From Candidatus Fimimorpha excrementavium (GTDB lineage Bacteria > Bacillota > Clostridia > Lachnospirales > Lachnospiraceae), in assembly GCA_018710785.1 (NCBI GenBank), contig DVJD01000001.1:1-36519 (forward strand): a DNA stretch of 36,519 bases. Reading direction: 5' to 3'. Both the position numbers and the translations under genes were made by a program. Below, in pieces: positions 20,649 through 27,533 of the stretch (positions are counted from its first letter, which is position 1; the number at the start of each line of letters is the position of its first letter). The notes below the pieces were generated by a model. That model was not told where the DNA came from. It did no database searches and saw only the letters and a list, made by a program, of their open reading frames with translations.

Positions 20649-20882
20649 TTATTTGATGATGTATGGATCCAGAATGGATAAGATTTCATCAACATTGTTT
20701 TCCGCGTGAATGTTCAAATCAATCGGCTTGGATAAATCCAGAGAGAAAATTCCCATGATGGATTTTGCATCAATGACGTATCTGCCGGATACCAGATCGA
20801 AATCAGTATCAAACTTTGTCAGATCGTTTACGAATGACTTTACTTTATCAATTGAGTTTAAGGAAATCTTTACGGTGGTCAT
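20649..20882 (-). CDS. HPr-like protein lacking the active-site histidine
   Basis: This is a small protein of 77 aa with the HPr fold signature. The segment AKSIMGIFSLDLS (39-51) matches the HPr regulatory-serine helix KSIMGVMSL, with S41 in the place of Ser46. The region that should carry GIHARP, with the phosphohistidine His15 and Arg17, reads NSIDKV (9-14) and has neither. The only histidine is H59, in the last strand. It therefore cannot carry phosphate from enzyme I in the PTS. Bacillus Crh also lacks His15 and keeps Ser46 and acts in catabolite repression (established), so a regulatory role is a reasonable inference. The ATG ending at 20882 has AGGAGGG (complement of 20891-20897) 8 bases upstream. 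It is a single-gene unit, divergent from mtaB, with no PTS genes around. Confidence 0.85.
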   Translation of the reverse strand: MTTVKISLNSIDKVKSFVNDLTKFDTDFDLVSGRYVIDAKSIMGIFSLDLSKPIDLNIHAENNVDEILSILDPYIIK

Positions 20883-20947
20883 AATGTATACCCTCCTACT
20901 ATCATTATTGTTTGCGCGATTTCAAACTTCTGGCAAACTCTATCTTA

Positions 20948-20976
20948 ATACTAACGATTATAGATAAAAAAGTCAA
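20948..20976 (-). promoter_or_regulatory. probable promoter of the HPr-like gene
   Basis: On the minus strand: TTGACT (complement of 20971-20976), a 17-base spacer and TAGTAT (complement of 20948-20953). A better TATAAT (complement of 20957-20962) has no well-placed -35 element, so the exact start is uncertain. Confidence 0.45.
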
Positions 20977-21005
20977 TAGAAAAAGCAGATTAATTTTTGT
21001 ATACT
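20977..21005 (+). promoter_or_regulatory. probable promoter of mtaB
   Basis: TAGAAA at 20977-20982 (4 of 6), a 17-base spacer and TATACT at 21000-21005 (5 of 6). Its -35 element directly abuts the -35 element of the divergent HPr-like gene. Confidence 0.5.
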
Positions 21006-21074
21006 GATTTTTTGAAATAAGACGGGTAGAAATCAGTGCCCAATTTTGATTATGGAAAGAATGGAGAAAATGGA

Positions 21075-22409
21075 ATGGAGAGGAAGATGAGGGCGGCGTT
21101 TCATACGCTGGGATGCAAAGTGAATACCTATGAGACGGATGCCATGGAACAGATGATGCGGGACGGCGGGTATGAGATTGTGCCGTTTGATAAAGGGGCG
21201 GACGTTTATATTATTAATACCTGTTCGGTGACGAATATGGCGGATCATAAGTCGCGCCAGATGCTTCGAAGGGCCAGAAAGATGAACCCCAATGCCGTGG
21301 TTGTGGCAGTGGGATGTTATGTCCAGGCAGATCCAAAGAAAGCGGTTCAGGATACGGGGGCGGATCTGGTGATCGGAAACAACAAAAAGAAGGACTTGGT
21401 GGCCATCCTGGATGATTATCTGGAAGGCAGGAAAACGGATGCAGTGGTCGATATCGGGGATGAGAAGGCGTATGAGGAACTGGAACTGGGAACCGTGACG
21501 GATCACACCAGAGCATATATTAAAGTACAGGATGGGTGCAATCAGTTCTGCAGTTACTGCATCATTCCCTATACGCGGGGGAGGATTCGCAGCAGGAGAG
21601 CCGATGATGTGGAGGAAGAGATCCGCCGTTTGGCAGAGGATGGAATCAAGGAAGTTGTCCTGACGGGGATCCATCTCAGCTCCTATGGAAAAGATTGGGA
21701 GGAGGAAGACGGGCTGCTGCATTTGATCGAGCGGATCCATGAAATTCAGGGGATTGAACGGATTCGTCTGGGCTCCCTGGAACCGCGCATTGTAACCAGG
21801 GAATTTGCCGAGGCGCTGGGAAAGCTGGACAAAATCTGCCCCCATTTTCATCTTTCTCTGCAAAGCGGATGCGATGCAGTGCTGAAACGGATGAATAGAC
21901 ACTATACGACAGGGGAATACTTAAGAAGATGTGAGATTCTGCGGTCTGTATTTGCGAATCCCGCCATTACGACGGATGTCATTGTGGGATTTCCGGGGGA
22001 GACGGAGGAAGAGTTTGAGCAGACGCGGGAATTTTTGGAACAAGTAAAATTTTATGAAATGCATATTTTCAAATATTCTCCGCGGAAAGGCACAAGGGCT
22101 GCGGGGATGGAGAATCAGGTTTTGGAAGCGGTAAAGACGAAGAGAAGCAATCGCCTGCTTCAGATGGAGAAACGATTGTCAGATGAATACAGGAAGTCCT
22201 TTATCGGGACGGAGATGACGATCCTTCTGGAGAGCATTCTTCATACGGAAGAGGGAGACTATATGCTGGGCCACTCCAAAGAATATGTAAAGGCAGCTTA
22301 CCCCATACCAAAGGGCAAAACAGAGGAAGAATACTCCAACCGCATGGTAAAGGCAAAGGCTGTCGGCATGCTTACGGAGGGGATCGTTTTACTGAAACAT
22401 GCGGAATAA
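21075..22409 (+). CDS. mtaB: tRNA t6A37 methylthiotransferase MtaB
   Basis: MtaB is a radical-SAM enzyme that adds a methylthio group to t6A at position 37 of ANN-decoding tRNAs, giving ms2t6A. From the ATG at 21075 it is 444 aa; the ATG at 21087 is a close alternative and a GTG at 21036 is less likely. The N-terminal domain carries C14, C50 and C81 for the auxiliary cluster (LGCKVN, NTCSVT, VGCYVQ). The radical-SAM cluster motif CNQFCSYC has C155, C159 and C162. A TRAM-like domain ends the protein. The LGCKVN opening and overall length point to MtaB (YqeV type) rather than MiaB or RimO. It has its own promoter region, shared face to face with the HPr-like gene. Confidence 0.94.
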   Translation: MERKMRAAFHTLGCKVNTYETDAMEQMMRDGGYEIVPFDKGADVYIINTCSVTNMADHKSRQMLRRARKMNPNAVVVAVGCYVQADPKKAVQDTGADLVIGNNKKKDLVAILDDYLEGRKTDAVVDIGDEKAYEELELGTVTDHTRAYIKVQDGCNQFCSYCIIPYTRGRIRSRRADDVEEEIRRLAEDGIKEVVLTGIHLSSYGKDWEEEDGLLHLIERIHEIQGIERIRLGSLEPRIVTREFAEALGKLDKICPHFHLSLQSGCDAVLKRMNRHYTTGEYLRRCEILRSVFANPAITTDVIVGFPGETEEEFEQTREFLEQVKFYEMHIFKYSPRKGTRAAGMENQVLEAVKTKRSNRLLQMEKRLSDEYRKSFIGTEMTILLESILHTEEGDYMLGHSKEYVKAAYPIPKGKTEEEYSNRMVKAKAVGMLTEGIVLLKHAE

Positions 22410-22466
22410 TGGGGAAATGAGGCAGAGAACTGCTTGAAATTGTGGAAAAAAGAGGTAAAAAACAGC

Positions 22467-22495
22467 TTGCCGAATGTATTGTTATGTATTACAAT
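22467..22495 (+). promoter_or_regulatory. promoter of the ireB-ruvX operon
   Basis: TTGCCG at 22467-22472, a 17-base spacer and TACAAT at 22490-22495, in the mtaB-ireB gap and about 40 bases before the ireB ATG. Confidence 0.7.
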
Positions 22496-22537
22496 AACAG
22501 TATTAGGGATTAATCTCAGAGTAAGGACGTGGGAACT

Positions 22538-22795
22538 ATGGCAGATTCAAATACACAGTTTATCAGAACACCGCAGAAGCGGATGGGCGTCAGCGAAGTT
22601 CTGGCAGAGGTTTACGATGCATTAAAAGAGAAAGGATACAATCCTGTCAGCCAGATTGTGGGCTATATTATGTCAGGGGATCCGACCTATATTACCAGCC
22701 ACAGGAATGCCAGAAGCCTGATTATGAAAGTGGAACGGGATGAAATACTGGAAGAACTGATGAGAAATTATATTGATACAAAGCTGGAAGCATAA
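22538..22795 (+). CDS. ireB: IreB family regulatory phosphoprotein
   Basis: This is an 85-aa cytosolic protein of the IreB (formerly DUF965, YrzL) family. In Enterococcus faecalis, IreB is phosphorylated on N-terminal threonines by the PASTA kinase IreK and dampens cephalosporin resistance. Here the short flexible N-terminus has S4 and T6 as possible targets. The family blocks [18 protein letters not shown] and [15 protein letters not shown] are intact. The ATG at 22538 has AAGGA about 10 bases upstream; a GTG three codons earlier is possible. The ireB-ruvX-DUF1292 order is widely conserved in Firmicutes. No kinase or phosphatase gene lies in the window. Confidence 0.94.
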   Translation: MADSNTQFIRTPQKRMGVSEVLAEVYDALKEKGYNPVSQIVGYIMSGDPTYITSHRNARSLIMKVERDEILEELMRNYIDTKLEA

Positions 22796-22834
22796 GGAAC
22801 GGACCAGTGTCAGACAGGAATGCAGGTAAGATAA

Positions 22835-23296
22835 ATGCGCATATTGGGACTGGATTATGGTTCAAAAACAGTGGGAGTCGCGGTCAGCGATCCGCTGAAA
22901 ATTACAGCACAGACAGTGGAGACCATTGTTCGCAAAGAAGAGAATAAACTGCGCAAAACATTGGCGCGTATTGAAGAGTTGGTAAAAGAGTATGAAGTGG
23001 AATCCATTGTGTTAGGTTTGCCGAAAAATATGAATAATTCATTGGGAGACCGGGCGGAAAAGACGATGGAGTTTCGTTCTATGGTGGAAAGGCGTACCGG
23101 TCTTCCTGTGGTGCTTTGGGATGAGCGCCTGACCACAGTGGCTGCAGAACGCACGTTGATTGAGAGCAGCGTGCGCAGAGAGAACAGAAAAGAGTATATT
23201 GATCAGATCGCTGCATCGTTTATTCTGCAGGGATATCTGGATGCCCGGAGTATGAAAAGAGAAAAACAGAGCGAGACAGATGAAACCCGGCAGTAA
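22835..23296 (+). CDS. ruvX: Holliday junction resolvase-like RuvX (YqgF)
   Basis: This is a 153-aa protein with the RNase H-like YqgF fold. It opens [20 protein letters not shown], where D7 is the first catalytic aspartate, and has [15 protein letters not shown], the WDERLTT block with the acidic pair, and [16 protein letters not shown] with the last aspartate. Proteins of the family have been assigned to Holliday junction resolution and to 5' processing of pre-16S rRNA; the second is the better-supported essential role in E. coli. The ATG at 22835 has only a weak ribosome site (AGGTAAG). It follows ireB by 39 bases and precedes the DUF1292 gene by 50, so all three are one operon. Confidence 0.95.
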   Translation: MRILGLDYGSKTVGVAVSDPLKITAQTVETIVRKEENKLRKTLARIEELVKEYEVESIVLGLPKNMNNSLGDRAEKTMEFRSMVERRTGLPVVLWDERLTTVAAERTLIESSVRRENRKEYIDQIAASFILQGYLDARSMKREKQSETDETRQ

Positions 23297-23346
23297 GGGG
23301 ATGGATGGACCGGGTTATTGCGCGTAAAATGAGGATAGGATAAAGA

Positions 23347-23601
23347 ATGGAAGAGAAAATAGTATTTCATACAGAAGACGGAGACGTGGAATTTTTTGTA
23401 TTGGAAGAGACGAAAATAAGCGGAACGAATTATCTTCTTGTGACGGATTCAGAGGAAGAAGAGGCGGAGTGCTATATCCTTCAGGATATTTCCAAAGAAG
23501 GAGAGGCCGAAGCGATTTATGAGATGGTGGAAGACGAAGAAAAACTGGATGCACTGTCAAAAGTGTTTGCCCAGTTAATGGATGATGTGGAAATCATTTG
23601 A
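23347..23601 (+). CDS. DUF1292 protein (YrzB family)
   Basis: This is a small acidic protein of 84 aa, about a third Asp and Glu. It has the family pattern of an N-terminal beta strand pair (IVFHTEDGDVEFFVLEE), a YLLVTD strand, an acidic linker, CYILQDIS, and a C-terminal helix. DUF1292/UPF0473 members have no known function but nearly always follow ireB and ruvX. The ATG at 23347 has AGGA at 23337-23340. A gap of 197 bases separates it from RNase J. Confidence 0.88.
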   Translation: MEEKIVFHTEDGDVEFFVLEETKISGTNYLLVTDSEEEEAECYILQDISKEGEAEAIYEMVEDEEKLDALSKVFAQLMDDVEII

Positions 23602-23798
23602 GCGGATCGTGGATGTCTATTCAGTTTTCACGACGGTTGGGCGAAAACGTATCGGATAAGGCCGTTGGATGGGAAAACTGTCTGCAGAGCGTTTCTATTC
23701 TGAGATTATGAGCGAAGAGATACATAAAGCTGAACTGGAAACAGAACCTTTTTTGGTTCTGCGTTTCTGGTGCAGGATTTTAACGGAGGTGTTAATTT
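23602..23798 (+). promoter_or_regulatory. structured leader before RNase J
   Basis: The 197 bases upstream of the RNase J start contain two nested-looking structures. CAGTTTTC (23622-23629) pairs with GAAAACTG (23673-23680). A 7-base stem CAGAACC/GGTTCTG closes a TTTTTT loop at 23742-23761, just before the ribosome site. No clear promoter was found. The short open frame from 23669 has no recognisable protein features. I read this as an untranslated leader that could fold; control of RNase J by it is inference. Confidence 0.4.
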
Positions 23799-25481
23799 TT
23801 GAGAATAACAATGGCAGAAGATGCAACAAAAACAGTGAAAATCATTCCCCTGGGCGGTCTGGAACAGATTGGAATGAACATGACCGCATTTGAGTTCGGA
23901 GACAATATCATCGTGGTGGACTGCGGTTTGTCCTTCCCCAGCGACGATATGCTGGGAATCGATTTGGTTATCCCGGATGTCACGTATTTAAAGCAGAACG
24001 CAGATAAAATCAAAGGTCTTTTTATTACCCATGGTCACGAAGACCATATCGGCGCCATCCCATACATTCTGCGGGAATTGAATATGCCCATTTATGCCAC
24101 AAAACTGACCATGGCCATCATTGAAAGCAAACTGAAAGAACACAATATGATGCGCACCGTAAAGCGGAAAGTCATCCGTTACGGACAGTCCGTCAATGTG
24201 GGGGCGTTCCGCGTGGAATTTATCCGGACCAACCACAGCATCGCCGACGCGGCGGCTCTGGCCATCTTTACTCCGGCCGGAATCATCATTCATACAGGAG
24301 ACTTTAAGATCGATTACACGCCGGTGTTCGGAGACAGCGCGGATCTGCAGCGATTTGGCGAGCTGGGAAAGAAGGGCGTTCTCGCCCTGCTGTGCGACAG
24401 CACTAATGCAGTGCGGCCCGGGTTTACCATGTCGGAGCGGACGGTGGGAAAAACATTTGATCATATTTTTGCGGAGCATCTGAATCAGAGAATCATCATC
24501 GCCACGTTTGCGTCCAATGTGGACCGTGTACAGCAGATCATCAATACCGCCTACAAATACGGCAGAAAGGTGGTCGTGGAAGGGCGCAGTATGGTGAATA
24601 TCATTGGCATAGCCAGTGAACTGGGATATATTAAAATTCCGGAGGGAACATTGATTGACATTGAACAGCTCCGCAATTATCCGGAAGAAAAGACGGTATT
24701 GATTACGACCGGAAGCCAGGGCGAGGCCATGGCGGCGCTGTCCCGTATGGCGGCGTCCATCCATAAGAAGGTTTCCATCAATCCGGGAGATCTGGTCATC
24801 TTCAGCTCCAATCCGATTCCCGGAAATGAAAAAGCCGTCTCCAAGGTCATCAATGAATTGGTCATGAAGGGAGCCAATGTCATCTTCCAGGATACCCATG
24901 TTTCCGGCCATGCCTGTCAGGAAGAGATTAAATTGATCTACTCCCTGGTTCGTCCAAAATATGCCGTACCGGTACACGGAGAGTACCGTCACCGTATGGC
25001 CCAGGCGGAAATCGCGGAAAGTCTCGGGATACCGAAGGATCAGATCTTTATGTTGAACTCCGGTGAGGTGCTGGAAGTCGGACAGGAAGGCGCGGCAGTG
25101 GTGGATCAGGTGACCCACGGAGGCATCCTGGTGGATGGTCTGGGCGTGGGCGATGTGGGCAATATCGTCCTTCGCGACCGCCAGAATCTTTCCCAGGACG
25201 GCATCATCATCGTCGTGCTGACACTGGAAAAATATACCAATCAGCTTTTGGCAGGGCCGGATATCGTATCCAGAGGATTCGTATACGTGAGAGAATCGGA
25301 AAATCTCATGGAAGAAGCCCATGACGTGGTGACCATGGCAGTGGATGAGTGCCTGGCCAAGGGAACCTGCGACTGGAGCAGGATTAAAAATGAGATCCGA
25401 GACAGTCTGGGAGATTATCTGTGGAAGAAGATGAAGAGAAATCCTATGATTCTGCCGATTATTATGGAGGTCAATCAGTAA
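23799..25481 (+). CDS. rnjA: ribonuclease J
   Basis: RNase J is a metallo-beta-lactamase/beta-CASP nuclease with 5'-3' exonuclease and endonuclease activity. It is central to mRNA decay and rRNA maturation in Firmicutes. The zinc site THGHEDH has H78, H80, D82 and H83. The beta-CASP blocks follow, including CDSTNA, VEGRSM, TTGSQGEAMAALSRMA and VPVHGEYRH, and then the C-terminal domain. The start is TTG at 23799 because GGAGG (23785-23789) stands 9 bases before it. The in-frame ATG at 23811 is 21 bases from that site. The 560-aa length fits RNase J1 of B. subtilis (555 aa). Confidence 0.95.
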   Translation: MRITMAEDATKTVKIIPLGGLEQIGMNMTAFEFGDNIIVVDCGLSFPSDDMLGIDLVIPDVTYLKQNADKIKGLFITHGHEDHIGAIPYILRELNMPIYATKLTMAIIESKLKEHNMMRTVKRKVIRYGQSVNVGAFRVEFIRTNHSIADAAALAIFTPAGIIIHTGDFKIDYTPVFGDSADLQRFGELGKKGVLALLCDSTNAVRPGFTMSERTVGKTFDHIFAEHLNQRIIIATFASNVDRVQQIINTAYKYGRKVVVEGRSMVNIIGIASELGYIKIPEGTLIDIEQLRNYPEEKTVLITTGSQGEAMAALSRMAASIHKKVSINPGDLVIFSSNPIPGNEKAVSKVINELVMKGANVIFQDTHVSGHACQEEIKLIYSLVRPKYAVPVHGEYRHRMAQAEIAESLGIPKDQIFMLNSGEVLEVGQEGAAVVDQVTHGGILVDGLGVGDVGNIVLRDRQNLSQDGIIIVVLTLEKYTNQLLAGPDIVSRGFVYVRESENLMEEAHDVVTMAVDECLAKGTCDWSRIKNEIRDSLGDYLWKKMKRNPMILPIIMEVNQ

Positions 25482-25512
25482 CGGACGTGTGAGGGAGGAT
25501 TTTTTCCATGGT

Positions 25513-25544
25513 GGGACCGGCGCATACCGATGACGCCGGTTCCC
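25513..25544 (+). other. GC-rich hairpin between RNase J and trmR
   Basis: GGGACCGGCG (25513-25522) pairs with CGCCGGTTCCC (25534-25544) with one bulged T and an 11-base loop. It is a very stable stem but no T-run follows, so it is not a standard terminator. It could mark RNA processing or weak attenuation. Confidence 0.45.
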
Positions 25545-25612
25545 CAAATTGTTTGGAAAAGATGCCTCCCTTGAGAGCGTTTTGAGAACAAAATGTCCAG
25601 AGAGGAAATGGC

Positions 25613-26260
25613 ATGATTGTGAATGAGAGAATCACTGCTTATATCAATTCACTGGAAGTGCCGGGAAGCGATATCAGCGAACAGATAAAGAAAGAGGCGC
25701 TGGCAGACCGCGTGCCGATCATCCGCAGCGAGACGGCCAGTCTGCTGAAATTTTTTGTTTCCTTCGCAAAGCCGATGCAGATTCTGGAAGTGGGGACTGC
25801 GGTCGGCTATTCTGCTATTATGATGAGCGAAGTGATGCCGGAAGGGGCAGCGATTACCACCATTGAAAAATATGAGCCCAGGATTCCGGTGGCCAGGGAA
25901 AATTTCAGGCGTGCCGGAAAAGAAGGGGTGATCACCCTGTTGGAGGGGGATGCCATGGAGTGGCTTGCCCGTCTGTCCGGTCCCTATGATATGATCTTCA
26001 TGGATGCGGCCAAAGGACAGTATATTCATTTTTTCCCGGAGATTATGCGCCTGTTGAGTGACGGAGGGATCCTGATTTCCGACAACATCTTTCAGGATGG
26101 GGATATTATGGAATCCCGATTTGCCGTAACCAGGAGAAACCGCACCATACACAGCCGCATGCGGGAGTATTTATATACATTGAAACATACAGAAGGACTG
26201 GTCACCTCCCTGATACCCATCGGGGACGGCGTGGCGGTCAGTACGAAAAAGAAAGGATAG
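25613..26260 (+). CDS. trmR: tRNA 5-hydroxyuridine methyltransferase TrmR
   Basis: This is an O-methyltransferase of the YrrM/TrmR type, 215 aa. It is predicted to methylate 5-hydroxyuridine at tRNA position 34 to give 5-methoxyuridine (mo5U), which widens wobble decoding. The SAM motif LEVGTAVGYSA is at residues 58-68, EKYEP is the ribose-binding acidic motif, and FMDAAKGQY holds the metal-binding aspartate typical of catechol-type O-methyltransferases. The general catechol-methyltransferase fold alone would not fix the substrate. The gene directly before a U32 peptidase-family hydroxylase gene does, since B. subtilis has the same yrrM-yrrN-yrrO order. ATG at 25613, AGAGGA 6 bases upstream. 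Confidence 0.88.
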   Translation: MIVNERITAYINSLEVPGSDISEQIKKEALADRVPIIRSETASLLKFFVSFAKPMQILEVGTAVGYSAIMMSEVMPEGAAITTIEKYEPRIPVARENFRRAGKEGVITLLEGDAMEWLARLSGPYDMIFMDAAKGQYIHFFPEIMRLLSDGGILISDNIFQDGDIMESRFAVTRRNRTIHSRMREYLYTLKHTEGLVTSLIPIGDGVAVSTKKKG

Positions 26261-26266
26261 CAAGCT

Positions 26267-27493
26267 ATGAGACGACACCCTGAATTATTGATTCCGGCCA
26301 GCAGCCTGGAAGTATTAAAGACTGCAGTGATTTTTGGAGCCGATGCAGTGTATATCGGAGGGGAAGCCTTCGGACTTCGCGCCAAGGCAAAGAATTTTTC
26401 CCTGCAGGAGATGAAAGAGGGCGTTTCGTTTGCCCATGAGCGGGGCGTAAAGGTCTATGTGACGGCCAATATTCTGGCGCACAACGCAGACTTGGACGGC
26501 GTGCGCTCGTATTTTGAGGAATTGAAAACGGTACAGCCGGATGCACTGATCATCTCCGACCCCGGGGTATTTATGATTGCGAAGGAAGTTCTCCCCGATA
26601 TGGAACTTCATATCAGCACCCAGGCCAATAATACCAATTATGGTACGTATTTGTTCTGGCACCAGCTGGGAGCAAAGCGTGTGGTTTCTGCCAGAGAGCT
26701 TTCCTTACAAGAGATAAAGGAAATCCGCAGCCGGATTCCGGATGATATGGAAATAGAGAGTTTTGTCCATGGGGCCATGTGTATTTCTTATTCCGGCCGC
26801 TGCCTGCTCAGCAATTTTTTCACAGGCCGGGATGCCAATCAGGGAGCCTGTACCCATCCCTGCCGCTGGAAATACAGCATTGTGGAGGAAACCAGGCCGG
26901 GCGAATATATGCCGGTTTACGAAAATGAGAGGGGAACGTATATTTTCAATTCCAAGGATCTGTGCATGATCGAACATATTCCCGACCTGATCGATGCCGG
27001 GATCGACAGTCTGAAGATCGAAGGGCGCATGAAGACGGCCCTTTATGTGGCCACGGTGGCCAGGACCTACCGGAAGGCGCTGGATGACTGTCAAAAAGAT
27101 CCGGCCCTGTATGAGGCCAACATGGAATGGTACAAAGAGGAAATCGGAAAATGCACCTATCGGGAATTTACCACGGGATTTTATTACGGAAAACCGGATG
27201 AAACGGCGCAAATTTACGATAATAATACGTATATCAAGAATTACACCTATCTGGGCACGGTGGAGGATGTGGACGCGCAGGGACGCTGCCGCATCGAACA
27301 GAGAAATAAATTTTCCGTGGGAGAGATGATCGAGATCATGAAGCCGGACGGCAGAAATGTACAGGCGGCCGTGAAGGCGATCACAGATGAGGAAGGGCAC
27401 GCCATGGAGAGTGCGCCCCATCCCAAGCAGGTGCTTTTTGCAGACCTGGGAACAGAAGTGAAGAAATACGATATTCTCAGAAGAAAAGAATGA
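26267..27493 (+). CDS. trhP: tRNA uridine 5-hydroxylase TrhP (U32 peptidase family)
   Basis: This protein of 408 aa belongs to the peptidase U32 family. The name is historical: members such as TrhP hydroxylate U34 of tRNA to ho5U, using prephenate (established in E. coli and B. subtilis). The U32 signature FVHGAMCISYSGRCLLS covers residues 166-182, with C172 and C179. C195 and C199 (ACTHPC) complete a likely iron-sulfur site. The N-terminal half is a TIM-barrel (AVYIGGEAFGLR, ISTQANNTN). The gene starts 6 bases after trmR with AAAGGA 9 bases before the ATG, so the two enzymes act in series to make mo5U. Only one U32 gene is present, while B. subtilis has two in tandem. Confidence 0.9.
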   Translation: MRRHPELLIPASSLEVLKTAVIFGADAVYIGGEAFGLRAKAKNFSLQEMKEGVSFAHERGVKVYVTANILAHNADLDGVRSYFEELKTVQPDALIISDPGVFMIAKEVLPDMELHISTQANNTNYGTYLFWHQLGAKRVVSARELSLQEIKEIRSRIPDDMEIESFVHGAMCISYSGRCLLSNFFTGRDANQGACTHPCRWKYSIVEETRPGEYMPVYENERGTYIFNSKDLCMIEHIPDLIDAGIDSLKIEGRMKTALYVATVARTYRKALDDCQKDPALYEANMEWYKEEIGKCTYREFTTGFYYGKPDETAQIYDNNTYIKNYTYLGTVEDVDAQGRCRIEQRNKFSVGEMIEIMKPDGRNVQAAVKAITDEEGHAMESAPHPKQVLFADLGTEVKKYDILRRKE

Positions 27494-27533
27494 CGAGGAA
27501 ATCAAAAAGAGAAACAAAGATGGAGGTTATCGG

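Noticed and set aside
20710-20967. 85-codon open frame on the plus strand opposite the HPr-like gene
   Set aside because: Antisense shadow that also crosses the minus-strand ribosome site and promoter; no ribosome site of its own.
23669-23893. 74-codon open frame before and into RNase J
   Set aside because: Overlaps the start of RNase J in another frame, no good ribosome site, composition not protein-like, and no match to the Fur family I would expect at this place.
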